DNA from: Prevotella sp.
Lineage (GTDB): Bacteria; Bacteroidota; Bacteroidia; Bacteroidales; Bacteroidaceae
DNA length: 64,000 bases
Direction: 5' to 3'
NCBI GenBank assembly: GCA_017458125.1
Contig: JAFTGB010000032.1
Coordinates: forward strand, 25,376 to 89,375
The notes under the pieces are model-generated. The model was not told the DNA's origin. It was given only the letters and a program-made list of their open reading frames with translations, and ran no database searches. A program made the position numbers and the translations under genes. Below, piece by piece: positions 1-7,531 of the stretch (the first letter of the stretch is position 1; each line of letters begins with the position of its first letter).

Positions 1-1421
1 ACGGTCAGGAGAAGGACATCTTCCGCACCTTCTTCGGCACCTTCAGGCTGAGCCGCATCTTCTCGCCCCGGACGCGTGTGACATTGTTAGGCTCGGCTTT
101 CCATACCAAGGAACAGGAGACCTACGACATTCAGGGACAGTACTGGCTCGACGACGCCAAGACACAGGAGCAGCTGGGTGTGGGCACCTACATGGAGCAT
201 GCCCGCAACTACCTGACGGCCGACGTGCAGAGCGTAAAGCTGATGCTGAACCACAAGAGCCGCAAGCACGACTGGGAGATGGGAGCCACCATGAAGTGGG
301 AACGCATAGAGGAGAACGCCCGCGAGTACGAGATGCGCGACTCCTCAGGCTACAGCATACCCCATCAGGCCGACCGTCTGGACCTCATCTATTCGCTACG
401 GTCGCAGAACCGCATCACGTCACGACGCATCGAGGCCTACATTCAGGACACCTACCGCTTCCAGAGCGGCGGCGGTGCCGCCGGTGACGACGCTCCCGAC
501 GACGACGGAGGCGCTGCCGCCGAGCCTACGCTGTGGACGCTGAACTACGGCGTAAGACTGGCTAACTGGTCGTGGAACAAGGAGACCATCGTGTCGCCAC
601 GCGTGTCGTTAGCCATGATACCGGGGTGGAACCAGGACATGACGTTCCGCCTGTCGACGGGACTCTACTATCAGGCCCCATTCTACAAGGAGATGCGCGA
701 CACGTCGACCGTCAACGGACAGACCATTGTGACGCTGAACCGCAAAATCAAGTCGCAGCGCAGCCTGCATGTCGTCGGTGCCTTCGACTACCGGTTCCGC
801 CTGGCCAACCGTCCGTTCCGGTTCTCAGCCGAAGCGTACTTCAAACTCATGGGCAACCTCATCCCCTATAATGTGCAGAACATGAAGGTGGTGTACTACG
901 GCGAGAACAAGGCCAAGGGCCACGCCTTCGGACTGGACCTGAAGCTGTTCGGCGAGTTCGTGCCCGGCACCGACTCGTGGCTCACGCTGTCTGTGATGTC
1001 GACACGCCAGACCATCAACGGCATCAGCGTGCCACTGCCCACCGACCAGCGATGGGGCGTCAACCTGCACTTCACCGACTACTTCCCTGGCACCGAGCGC
1101 TGGAAGATGACGCTGCGCTTAGCCTTTGCCGACGGACTGCCCTTCGGTGCACCCCACCGCGGACTGGAGTTCCAGCAGTTCCGCGCACCGGCCTACAAGC
1201 GTGCCGACATCGGACTGTCGTACCTGCTCGTGGGCAACCCCGCCGTCAAGTCGTCGTTCCGAAAGCCCCGCGTATGGCTCGGTGTCGACGGTCTGAACAT
1301 CTTCGGCATCTCCAATGTCAACAGCTACTACTGGGTCACCGACGTCACCTCGCAGCAGTATGCCGTGCCCAACTACCTGACAGGACGGCAAATCAACGGC
1401 AAAGTCATCGTGGAGTTTTAA
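1..1421 (+). CDS. TonB-dependent receptor, C-terminal part (5' truncated by window)
   Basis: The reading frame is open from the first bases, so this is the last ~470 residues of a longer gene. The product is rich in alternating aromatic and polar strands typical of a 22-strand outer-membrane barrel and ends in VIVEF, with a terminal aromatic residue as expected for an outer-membrane protein. The segment VGVDGLNIFGISNVNSYYW is the usual last-strands region of Bacteroidetes TonB-dependent receptors. An extracellular loop near codons 130-150 of the visible part is low complexity (Gly, Ala, Asp), which is atypical and may be a variable surface loop. The substrate cannot be told from this fragment. 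No SusD-like partner lies downstream; the next gene is metabolic. Confidence 0.85.
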   Translation, partial: GQEKDIFRTFFGTFRLSRIFSPRTRVTLLGSAFHTKEQETYDIQGQYWLDDAKTQEQLGVGTYMEHARNYLTADVQSVKLMLNHKSRKHDWEMGATMKWERIEENAREYEMRDSSGYSIPHQADRLDLIYSLRSQNRITSRRIEAYIQDTYRFQSGGGAAGDDAPDDDGGAAAEPTLWTLNYGVRLANWSWNKETIVSPRVSLAMIPGWNQDMTFRLSTGLYYQAPFYKEMRDTSTVNGQTIVTLNRKIKSQRSLHVVGAFDYRFRLANRPFRFSAEAYFKLMGNLIPYNVQNMKVVYYGENKAKGHAFGLDLKLFGEFVPGTDSWLTLSVMSTRQTINGISVPLPTDQRWGVNLHFTDYFPGTERWKMTLRLAFADGLPFGAPHRGLEFQQFRAPAYKRADIGLSYLLVGNPAVKSSFRKPRVWLGVDGLNIFGISNVNSYYWVTDVTSQQYAVPNYLTGRQINGKVIVEF

Positions 1422-1470
1422 TAATGCTTAATTATTTAATCTTTAGTCCGTAATCTTTAATTTTTCTTCG

Positions 1471-1478
1471 TACCTTTG
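1471..1478 (+). promoter_or_regulatory. Putative -7 promoter box (TACCTTTG) for the methylmalonyl-CoA genes
   Basis: TACCTTTG matches the Bacteroidetes -7 consensus TAnnTTTG and lies 35 nt before the epimerase ATG. A clear TTTG -33 element at the right distance is not obvious, so only the -7 box is claimed. Confidence 0.5.
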
Positions 1479-1513
1479 CGCAATATTTATACAACTAATA
1501 TTTGGCAAACATT

Positions 1514-1924
1514 ATGAAGATTTCTCACATTGAGCATCTGGGCATTGCCGTCCAGAGCATCGAAGAGAGCCTGCCGTTCTTCACGGACGTGCTGGGTTTG
1601 GAGTGCTATGCAACCGAGGTCGTCGAGGACCAGAAAGTAAAGACCGCCTTCCTGCGCTGCGGCGAAGTGAAGCTGGAGCTCTTAGAGCCGACAAGCCCCG
1701 AGAGCACCATCCAGAAGTGGATAGACAAAGGCAACAAGGGCGTCCACCACGTAGCCTTCTGCATTGAGGACGGTGTGGCCAACGCACTGGCCGAAGTCAG
1801 CGACAAGGGCGTGCGCCTCATCGACCAGCAGCCGCGCCGCGGTGCCGAGGGCCTCAACATCGCCTTCCTGCACCCCAAGTCCACCGCCGGCGTGCTGACC
1901 GAACTGTGCGAACACCCGGAGTAA
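1514..1924 (+). CDS. mce: Methylmalonyl-CoA epimerase
   Basis: A 136-residue VOC-fold protein that interconverts (R)- and (S)-methylmalonyl-CoA in the succinate-propionate pathway. The paired beta-alpha-beta modules are visible: IEHLGIAVQSIEESLPFF at the start (metal-binding His8), KGVHHVAFCIED in the middle (His78/79), and the conserved Glu in VLTELCE at the end. The length is normal for the family. ATG 1514 is preferred over the in-frame TTG at 1502 because MKISHIEHLGIAV is the usual N-terminus. It is followed by the carboxyltransferase and biotin carrier genes, although a four-helix-bundle gene intervenes, which supports a role in propionate/succinate metabolism. Confidence 0.93.
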   Translation: MKISHIEHLGIAVQSIEESLPFFTDVLGLECYATEVVEDQKVKTAFLRCGEVKLELLEPTSPESTIQKWIDKGNKGVHHVAFCIEDGVANALAEVSDKGVRLIDQQPRRGAEGLNIAFLHPKSTAGVLTELCEHPE

Positions 1925-1927
1925 TTT

Positions 1928-1970
1928 ACGATTTTACTATTGGACTATTTCACCATTTCACTATTGCTGT
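1928..1970 (+). repeat. Left inverted arm of word-repeat element flanking the four-helix-bundle gene
   Basis: The arm is built of 8-nt words of the form nnACTATT / nnACCATT and ends in CACTATTGCTGT just before the next ATG. Its reverse complement recurs at 2327-2361, directly at the end of the same gene, where ACAGCAATAGTG begins the right arm. The gene therefore sits in the loop of an imperfect palindrome. Confidence 0.75.
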
Positions 1971-1974
1971 CCCC

Positions 1975-2352
1975 ATGACTGAGGAAGAATTAAAAGCACG
2001 ATTCAAGCTGTTCTCCATACGAGTCATCGCTTTAGTGGACAATATGCCCAACACCATATCAGGAAAGGCTATAGCAAACCAAATAGTGCGCTCAGGAACC
2101 TCACCAGCAGCAAACTATCGGGCAGCATGCATTGGAAAGTCTAACAAAGATTTTCTGAACAAGCTGAAGATGGTGGAAGAGGAATTAGATGAAACTTCAC
2201 ATTGGCTGGAAATCATCATGGAAACGGAGATGCTGCCGGAGAATAGAGTAAAACCGCTATACTCTGAATGCATTGCCTTGCTGAAAATCATTATCAGTTC
2301 AATTGTTTCCACAAGAAAGTATATTAACAGCAATAGTGAAATAGTAAAATAG
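1975..2352 (+). CDS. Four-helix-bundle protein (S23 / 23S rRNA intervening-sequence protein family)
   Basis: A 125-residue, almost wholly helical protein. The features MTEEELKARF, NQIVRSGTSPAANYRAACIGKS and FLNKLKMVEEELDETSHWLEII match the four-helix-bundle family (TIGR02436-like), known from intervening sequences in 23S rRNA and related to the accessory Avd proteins of diversity-generating retroelements. ATG 1975 is preferred over an in-frame ATG at 1906, which overlaps mce and reads through the repeat arm. The last residues (about NSNSEIVK) and the stop codon are encoded by the right repeat arm itself. It interrupts the mce-carboxyltransferase gene order, which suggests insertion. No reverse transcriptase or rRNA gene is nearby. 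The molecular function is unknown. Confidence 0.8.
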   Translation: MTEEELKARFKLFSIRVIALVDNMPNTISGKAIANQIVRSGTSPAANYRAACIGKSNKDFLNKLKMVEEELDETSHWLEIIMETEMLPENRVKPLYSECIALLKIIISSIVSTRKYINSNSEIVK

Positions 2353-2361
2353 TAAAATCGT
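2327..2361 (+). repeat. Right inverted arm of word-repeat element
   Basis: This is the reverse complement of the arm at 1928-1970: both arms carry ACTATTTCACTATTGCTGT or a close variant. It contains the stop codon of the four-helix-bundle gene and runs straight into the 24-bp tandem array. Confidence 0.7.
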
Positions 2362-2558
2362 GAAATAGTAAAATCGTCAAATGGTGAAATAGTAAAATCG
2401 TCAAATGGTGAAATAGTAAAATCATCAAATGGTGAAATAGTAAAATCGTCAAATGGTGAAATAGTAAAATCATCAAATGGTGAAATAGTAAAATCATCAA
2501 ATGGTGAAATAGTAAAATCGTCAAATGGTGAAATAGTAAAATAGTGAAATAGTGAAAT
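2353..2558 (+). repeat. 24-bp tandem repeat (minisatellite), about 7 full units
   Basis: TCAAATGGTGAAATAGTAAA recurs with a 24-nt period at 2377, 2401, 2425, 2449, 2473, 2497 and 2521. The only regular difference is cGTC versus cATC. Each unit is three 8-nt words. The array fills the gap between the four-helix-bundle gene and the carboxyltransferase gene and stops 7 nt before its ATG, so copy number could affect its expression. Confidence 0.92.
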
Positions 2559-2564
2559 AAAAAC

Positions 2565-4130
2565 ATGAGTAAGCAATTAGAAAAAATCAAACAGCTCATC
2601 GAGAAGCGCGAACAGGCCCGTCTCGGTGGCGGCGAGAAAGCCATTCAGAAACAGCACGACAAAGGAAAATATACCGCCCGCGAGCGCGTTGAGATGCTGC
2701 TCGACAAGGGCTCGTTCGAGGAGTACGACATGTTCAAGGAGCACCGTTGCCACAACTTCGGCATGGAGAAGAAGCAGTTCCTGGGCGACGGCGTGGTAGC
2801 CGGTAGCGGTACCATCGACGGACGTCTGGTGTTCATCTTCGCACAGGACTTCACCGTACACGCAGGCTCGCTCAGCGAGACCATGTCGCAGAAGATATGC
2901 AAGGTCATGGACATGGCCATGAAGATGGGTGCCCCCGTCATCGGCATCAACGACTCGGGTGGCGCACGCATCCAGGAAGGCATCAACGCACTGGCAGGCT
3001 ACGCCGAAATCTTCGAGCGTAACATCCTGGCCTCGGGTGTCATCCCCCAGATCAGCGGCATCTTCGGCCCCTGCGCCGGCGGCGCCGTGTATAGCCCCGC
3101 CCTCACCGACTTCACCCTGATGATGGAAGGCACCAGCTACATGTTCCTCACAGGCCCCAAGGTGGTGAAGACCGTCACTGGCGAGGACATCGACCAGGAG
3201 CACCTCGGCGGTGCCTCGGTACACGCCTCGAAGTCGGGTGTCACCCACTTCACCGCCAAGACCGAGGAGGAAGCCGTGGAGATGCTGAAGACCCTGCTCT
3301 CCTACATCCCCTCGAACAACATGGAACTGGCTCCGCGCAAGAAGTGCGACGACCCCATCGACCGTCTGGAGGACTCGCTGAACGAGATTATCCCCGAGAA
3401 CCCCAACGAGGCCTACGACATGTATAAGGTCATCTCGGCCATCACCGACGACCACGAGTTCTTCGAGGTGCAGCCCAAGTTCGCCAAGAACATCATCGTG
3501 GGCTTCGCACGCTTCAACGGACAGTCGGTAGGCATCGTGGCCAACCAGCCTTCGTGCTACGCCGGTGTGCTCGACGTGAACGCAAGCCGTAAGGGTGCCC
3601 GCTTCGTACGCTTCTGCGACGCCTTCAATATTCCCATTGTATCGCTGGTCGACGTCCCCGGATTCCTGCCCGGCACGGGTCAGGAGTACAATGCCGTCAT
3701 CCTGCACGGTGCACAGTTGCTCTACGCCTACGGCGAGGCTACCGTGCCCAAGATTACGGTCACGCTGCGCAAGTCGTACGGTGGTTCTCACATCGTGATG
3801 GGCTCCAAGCAGCTGCACACCGACCTGAACTACGCATGGCCCTCAGCCGAGATTGCCGTCATGGGTGCCTCGGGTGCTGCCGCCGTGCTCTACGCCAAGG
3901 AGGCCAAGGCCAAGAAGGAAGCTGGCGAGGACGTCAAGGCCTTCATCGCCGAGAAGGAGGAGGAGTACAACGAGCTCTTCGCCAACCCCTACCAGGCAGC
4001 CAAGTACGGATACATCGACGATGTCATCGAACCGCGCAACACGCGCTTCCGCATCTGCCGCGCCCTGGCTCAGCTGGCCACCAAGCGCGACGCACTGCCC
4101 GCCAAGAAGCACGGCAACATCCCGATGTAA
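2565..4130 (+). CDS. mmdA: Acyl-CoA carboxyltransferase (methylmalonyl-CoA decarboxylase alpha / propionyl-CoA carboxylase beta subunit)
   Basis: A 521-residue protein of the biotin-dependent carboxyltransferase family, with two crotonase-like halves. It moves the carboxyl group between methylmalonyl-CoA and biotin on the carrier protein encoded downstream. Visible hallmarks are the N-terminal coiled segment, INDSGGARIQEGINALAGY and PCAGGAVYSPALTDF in the first half (acyl-CoA oxyanion region), and VDVPGFLPGTGQEYNAVILHG and SYGGSHIVMGSKQL in the second half (biotin side). The length is standard. The set with mce and a biotin carrier fits a Bacteroidales succinate-to-propionate decarboxylase. 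Sequence alone does not separate the decarboxylase from the carboxylase role. Confidence 0.93.
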   Translation: MSKQLEKIKQLIEKREQARLGGGEKAIQKQHDKGKYTARERVEMLLDKGSFEEYDMFKEHRCHNFGMEKKQFLGDGVVAGSGTIDGRLVFIFAQDFTVHAGSLSETMSQKICKVMDMAMKMGAPVIGINDSGGARIQEGINALAGYAEIFERNILASGVIPQISGIFGPCAGGAVYSPALTDFTLMMEGTSYMFLTGPKVVKTVTGEDIDQEHLGGASVHASKSGVTHFTAKTEEEAVEMLKTLLSYIPSNNMELAPRKKCDDPIDRLEDSLNEIIPENPNEAYDMYKVISAITDDHEFFEVQPKFAKNIIVGFARFNGQSVGIVANQPSCYAGVLDVNASRKGARFVRFCDAFNIPIVSLVDVPGFLPGTGQEYNAVILHGAQLLYAYGEATVPKITVTLRKSYGGSHIVMGSKQLHTDLNYAWPSAEIAVMGASGAAAVLYAKEAKAKKEAGEDVKAFIAEKEEEYNELFANPYQAAKYGYIDDVIEPRNTRFRICRALAQLATKRDALPAKKHGNIPM

Positions 4131-4235
4131 TTTTATTAGACCATTGGACTATTTTACTATTGGACTATTGCAACATTGGACTATTGCAACACTGGACAAT
4201 TGCAGCATCCCTACCAGCAATGGTCAAATAGTAAA
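4131..4235 (+). repeat. Word-repeat palindromic element (no gene inside)
   Basis: Direct words (CCATTGGACTATTTTACTATT, then GGACTATTGCAACA twice) are followed by a short tip at GCAGCATCCCTACCAGC and then the complementary words CAATGGTCAAATAGTAAAATGG. The word grammar is the same as in the arms at 1928 and 2327, but no gene is carried. It fills the gap between the carboxyltransferase and the small OadG-like gene. Confidence 0.65.
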
Positions 4236-4388
4236 ATGGTAAATAACGAGATCGGTGCAGCCATAGCCATGGCACTCTACGAGTTCAAGGGCAACAACGT
4301 CCACGACAAGGAGCCAGGCATCATCACCATCGTCGAGCACCCCACACAGTGGAACGGCTATGCCCAGACTATGACCGCACACCCTTAA
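4236..4388 (+). CDS. Small OadG-like protein (C-terminal segment of decarboxylase gamma subunit)
   Basis: A 50-residue ORF from ATG 4236, beginning MVNNEIGAAIAMALYEFKGN and containing VHDKEPGIITI and a Pro-x-x-Trp motif near the end. This pattern (helical AxAxALY, then VHDxExGxITI, then W) resembles the cytoplasmic C-terminus of oxaloacetate/methylmalonyl-CoA decarboxylase gamma subunits in Bacteroidales. The transmembrane N-terminal half is absent and is replaced upstream by the word-repeat element, so it may be truncated. It lies 12 nt before the biotin carrier gene and is presumably cotranscribed. The family call is inference from a short motif pattern. Confidence 0.55.
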   Translation: MVNNEIGAAIAMALYEFKGNNVHDKEPGIITIVEHPTQWNGYAQTMTAHP

Positions 4389-4400
4389 AGAACAAACATC

Positions 4401-4832
4401 ATGAAAAAAGAATATAAGTACACCATCAACGGCAACAAATACGAAGTGGCCATTGGTGAGATTGTAGAGAACGAGGTCGTCGTCACCGTCAACGGTGAGC
4501 AATACAAGGTTGAGATGGAGCCCGAACCCGAACCTGAGAAGAAGGTGGTGGTGCGCAAGCCCGCAGCCCAGCCCGCCGAGAGCGCCGAACCCGCACACAG
4601 CGGCAGCAGCACCAACACAGCCAACGCCGTCAAGGCTCCCCTGCCCGGTGTCATCACCAGCATCGAAGTCAGCGTAGGCGACGAGGTGAAGGCCGGCGAC
4701 ACGCTCCTGGTGCTCGAAGCCATGAAGATGGCCAACAACATCGAGGCCGAGAAGGACGGCAAAGTCACCGCCATCTGCGTCAACCCCGGCCAGAGCGTCA
4801 TGGAGGACGACCCCCTGGTGGTCATCGAGTAA
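4401..4832 (+). CDS. Biotin carboxyl carrier protein of the methylmalonyl-CoA decarboxylase
   Basis: A 143-residue protein with a C-terminal biotinyl domain: VLEAMKMANN places the biotinylated lysine at residue 109. The N-terminal ~35 residues form a small strand-rich domain (YKYTINGNKYEV). An acidic/proline/alanine linker (residues about 38-75) acts as the swinging arm. It shuttles the carboxyl group from the carboxyltransferase. The sodium-pumping beta subunit that often follows in Bacteroidales is not here: a strong terminator and then an AT-rich island follow. Confidence 0.93.
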   Translation: MKKEYKYTINGNKYEVAIGEIVENEVVVTVNGEQYKVEMEPEPEPEKKVVVRKPAAQPAESAEPAHSGSSTNTANAVKAPLPGVITSIEVSVGDEVKAGDTLLVLEAMKMANNIEAEKDGKVTAICVNPGQSVMEDDPLVVIE

Positions 4833-4863
4833 GTTCACAAGACTTTTATTTGCACACTACCTA

Positions 4864-4902
4864 AGAGCACACGGGCAACAACGCCCCGTGTGCTCTTTCT
4901 TT
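4864..4902 (+). terminator. Rho-independent terminator of the methylmalonyl-CoA operon
   Basis: A perfect 12-bp stem (AGAGCACACGGG with its complement), a 9-nt loop, then TTTCTTTT. It starts 31 nt after the biotin carrier stop codon. Confidence 0.92.
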
Positions 4903-4907
4903 TAAAA

Positions 4908-5020
4908 ATGAGAAAACTACTATTACTTTTTACTACTACCTCTGTTACCTATAATGGCTAATGCCGATAGAAGCATCAGGAACTCTGACTATCACAGGAG
5001 ACGGCCCGTTGGTATCATAA
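4908..5020 (+). pseudogene. Possible remnant of a secreted protein gene at the island edge
   Basis: ATG 4908 opens a signal-peptide-like start (MRKLLLLFTTTSVT) that hits TAA after 17 codons. A second frame from about 4961 reads EASGTLTITGDGPL, a pattern like the start of BspA-type leucine-rich-repeat surface proteins, before stopping at 5020. A frameshifted and then truncated gene cut off by the incoming restriction-modification island would explain both. The evidence is only short motifs, so this is tentative. Confidence 0.22.
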
Positions 5021-5281
5021 TTTTACTTTCATGAAATCGCTAAGAGGTCTGATTTTTGCTCTGAACGTATTTTTATCTTCTTTGAGGTTAGGATGCTTTT
5101 TCAACGCAATAGGTTTTGCAGGGTCAAAGTGAAGGACGACATAATAAGCTGCGCTTCGCGGTTCAAAGCCATATTGCTGAAGCGTTTCGCGTGTCCATAT
5201 CTGAAAGTGTCCTTTTGTCTTCAATTTGAAGAGTTGGGCATTCTCTCCGTCATCACTTTTCGAACTGCCTATACCAATCAT
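5015..5281 (-). CDS. Small hypothetical protein, last gene of the restriction-modification operon
   Basis: An 88-residue ORF from the ATG at 5281, or 105 residues from an ATG at 5332 (51 nt further upstream). The shorter form overlaps the preceding small gene by 29 nt, the longer by 80 nt. It contains KTKGHFQIWTRETLQQYGF, AAYYVVLHFDPAKPIALKK and TFRAKIRPLSDFM, a mixed alpha/beta composition with no motif I recognise. Its position at the 3' end of the methyltransferase operon and its AT-rich codon use suggest it came in with the system. It might be an accessory or a remnant of a larger gene. Confidence 0.5.
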   Translation of the reverse strand: MIGIGSSKSDDGENAQLFKLKTKGHFQIWTRETLQQYGFEPRSAAYYVVLHFDPAKPIALKKHPNLKEDKNTFRAKIRPLSDFMKVKL

Positions 5282-5417
5282 ATTCAACGATGTAGGCACA
5301 TGACCCGAAACGTCGCAACCCACTCTCGTCATTTATCAATGAGCAATGCTCCTGCCAGTCATCGCTATATTCCGACAACATCTGACTCTCTGGCCAGCAG
5401 ATTACTACGTAGTTCAT
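5253..5417 (-). CDS. 54-residue protein translationally coupled to the methyltransferase
   Basis: The ATG at 5417 overlaps the methyltransferase stop codon as ATGA. The frame reads MNYVVICWPESQ ... SLINDESGLRRFGSCAYIVEYDWY and stops with TGA at 5253-5255. It resembles small conserved Bacteroidetes proteins of about 50 residues with the pattern VVIxWPExQ ... INDExGLxxFGSxAYxV, which I know only as uncharacterised. The family resemblance is from memory. The coupled start and plausible composition support a real gene. It could be an accessory of the restriction-modification operon. Confidence 0.6.
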   Translation of the reverse strand: MNYVVICWPESQMLSEYSDDWQEHCSLINDESGLRRFGSCAYIVEYDWYRQFEK

Positions 5418-6628
5418 ATCTCTTCAAACAAGTCATAAGTGATGTTACACATTGCTGTTTCGCATTTCTCAAGACTGTCTGAAAAACTATTATCATCAAA
5501 CAGCGGCATAGTATCACTTTTTTTCTTTTTCTTCTTCACATAATCGCCCATCGGTCTGGAACCAAAACGCAGTCGGTTGACAATCGTTGTAATAGCCTCG
5601 TCGCCAATATCCACTCCAATCCAATTACGTCCCAGTTCTTCTGCTGCCACAAGCGTAGTTCCCGAACCCGCAAAGCAGTCGAGCACCAAGTCGCCTGGCC
5701 GTGACGACGTTTCGATGATGCGTTTAAGCATATCAATGTTCTTCTCGGTAGGATAGCCTGTAACAAGAGTATTCTGATTGTTTACATCGAGATAGTCAAG
5801 CCAGATGTCCTGCACGGGGATTCCACTGCTCCGCTCCAGATAGACCTTCCGGCGAGGATTCCCATTTGCCGACCAATAGATTTCGCCATTCCTGTCCATC
5901 TCTTCAAGCTTGTCGGGCGTGAATTGCCAATGTTTTCCTTCTGGCGGCATCATCCCCCGCCATTCTGAACCTGTAGCACCATTACGAGTACCAGGAGCAT
6001 GGACGGGAACTTTCTTATAACGCCGCCCCGTTCCCTCTTCTATATAGGGGTATTCTTTCTGTATTTTCTCGTCGCTCCATTCCTCGTAAGGACGGTTCCA
6101 AACAGGATTTTCTGTTTTTGAGTAAAACAGGATGTAGTCGGAAATGTTGCCGTATGTCTTACGGGTGAAATTTTTCGACTTGCACTTTTTTCGGGTTATC
6201 ATTCCCTTGAAATTCTGCATCCCGAAAATTTCATCCATCATCACCTTTACGTGGAACACCATGTTGCTATCGAGATGCACGTAAATAGATCCCTCATCTG
6301 AAAGCAACGTGTGCATTAGTTCCAAGCGTTTACGCATGAACGAAAGATATTCCTGAATACCGAAACGGTCATCATACGCCAGTTTGAAATCACGCGTTTC
6401 AAAAGCCCCTCCTGTATTATATGGTGGATCTATATAGATGAGCGTCACCTTGCCGCATATATTCTTATCGTTCACCAAAAGGTTAAGCACATCAAGATTG
6501 TCTGCATGATACAGTCGCTTGATGCCGTCTGTCTTGCCAGATGTCGTGTGCTTGAACTTGATATTCTGCTGAGGCAACACACTCTGTTGGAATACCTGCC
6601 TATTGCCTATTGTAACTCCTACTGCCAT
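5414..6628 (-). CDS. Beta-class site-specific DNA methyltransferase (N6-adenine or N4-cytosine)
   Basis: A 404-residue protein. The catalytic motif IV DPPY lies at residues 67-70 (IYIDPPYNTGG). The AdoMet-binding motif I (DCFAGSGTT) lies near the C-terminus at about 317-325. This order (IV before I) defines the beta class. The middle (about residues 130-290) is the target-recognition region. A lysine run sits at about 363-370, encoded by a near-homopolymer tract that could slip. It is the third gene of a minus-strand operon, 9 nt after the endonuclease-like gene, and its stop codon overlaps the ATG of a 54-residue gene. It presumably protects host DNA from the neighbouring nuclease. The recognition site cannot be read from the sequence. 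Confidence 0.92.
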   Translation of the reverse strand: MAVGVTIGNRQVFQQSVLPQQNIKFKHTTSGKTDGIKRLYHADNLDVLNLLVNDKNICGKVTLIYIDPPYNTGGAFETRDFKLAYDDRFGIQEYLSFMRKRLELMHTLLSDEGSIYVHLDSNMVFHVKVMMDEIFGMQNFKGMITRKKCKSKNFTRKTYGNISDYILFYSKTENPVWNRPYEEWSDEKIQKEYPYIEEGTGRRYKKVPVHAPGTRNGATGSEWRGMMPPEGKHWQFTPDKLEEMDRNGEIYWSANGNPRRKVYLERSSGIPVQDIWLDYLDVNNQNTLVTGYPTEKNIDMLKRIIETSSRPGDLVLDCFAGSGTTLVAAEELGRNWIGVDIGDEAITTIVNRLRFGSRPMGDYVKKKKKKSDTMPLFDDNSFSDSLEKCETAMCNITYDLFEEI

Positions 6629-6637
6629 AATCCTTCA

Positions 6638-7522
6638 TCATTTACTGTTCAACCACTCAGAGGTCAGTCTTTCTCTGAACATTCTCAGCGTCATGACCAT
6701 TATATGTTCAGAGTCTATCTTCTCCAGCTTGGAATAGTCATCCCACATGGAACCAAGTAGAAGGCCAGGGCCATCGTTGACGAAGATAACCTTAGTAGAA
6801 AGATGATGTTTCTTCGTATATCCAAGAATTTCTTTTGCACAGTTGGAATAACCGCCTGTTCGGTCATCTTCTTGTGCTCCGCCTCTATCGCCATCATAGC
6901 GAGCAAGTCCAATAGCAAGGACATCGCCTGCATTATTCTTGATTACAAAATCTACCGGACGCGTAGGGTTGGGATAATCATCGAAAACTGATTGTAATTG
7001 AACATCAGAGCCGGCACGAATAGGCCCATCTATTTTCAAATGGGGGAAAGTATTCTCGAACATAGTGAAGAAGCGTTCTGTTAAGTCATAACCTTTCTTG
7101 CCTCTGTCCTTATACTCCCACAACAGGGCGCATAGCGCCTCGTCAGGGAGAGGACGGCTCTGAAATGCTGCCTGTACCCGGTCGATAGTCCTGAAATATT
7201 TGCCATACTCCTTGCACACCATAGGAATCATCGACTTTTTCTTCAACATCTCTACGGGTGTTTGGGGATAAACATACTTGCGAAACACTCGGCACAGTTG
7301 AACACGCATCCATGCTTGTTTCAGTTCCGTAATCTGTTCCAACAGCCTTTCCGAAGACTCCGAACTCTTCAGGAACTGGCCAAACATGACAAGTACAGGC
7401 TTATAGAGTTCACAGGCATCTGGCAAAATGTCTGGATAGAAATCTCCGTTAGCCATCGTAATCCAGTTTTGCGCATCTTGCTTGTAGTCAGCAAATGATT
7501 TGTTTCGTTTTGCTTGATTCAT
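6638..7522 (-). CDS. Probable type II restriction endonuclease
   Basis: A 294-residue protein. The N-terminal ~165 residues are helical. The C-terminal part has a PD-(D/E)xK-like arrangement: Asp191 in RPVDFVI, then strand VLAIGLARYD followed by GDRGGAQEDDRTGGY, an acidic/glycine-rich motif that I associate with restriction enzymes. It lies directly upstream of a DNA methyltransferase in the same operon, the usual arrangement for a type II system. AT-rich codon use differs from the chromosomal neighbours. The call is supported by context plus the motif. The specificity and the exact catalytic residues are not certain. Confidence 0.68.
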   Translation of the reverse strand: MNQAKRNKSFADYKQDAQNWITMANGDFYPDILPDACELYKPVLVMFGQFLKSSESSERLLEQITELKQAWMRVQLCRVFRKYVYPQTPVEMLKKKSMIPMVCKEYGKYFRTIDRVQAAFQSRPLPDEALCALLWEYKDRGKKGYDLTERFFTMFENTFPHLKIDGPIRAGSDVQLQSVFDDYPNPTRPVDFVIKNNAGDVLAIGLARYDGDRGGAQEDDRTGGYSNCAKEILGYTKKHHLSTKVIFVNDGPGLLLGSMWDDYSKLEKIDSEHIMVMTLRMFRERLTSEWLNSK

Positions 7523-7531
7523 ATCTTACAG

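Noticed and set aside
2353-2558. CRISPR array
   Set aside because: The units are directly adjacent, with no unique spacers, and no cas genes are nearby.
2115-2644. Minus-strand frames with repeated DDFTISPF or HHLTILLF units
   Set aside because: They are translations of the 24-bp DNA tandem repeat in two frames. No upstream coding sequence or promoter supports a gene, and they run into the four-helix-bundle and carboxyltransferase genes.
2577-3818. 413-codon open frame antisense to the carboxyltransferase
   Set aside because: It is a shadow of a GC-rich gene: composition is Val/Gly/His/Leu-biased with no recognisable motif, and the plus-strand gene is certain.
5093-5482. 129-codon plus-strand frame opposite the small genes of the restriction-modification operon
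   Set aside because: No motif and no promoter. The minus-strand small genes fit an operon with ATGA coupling.
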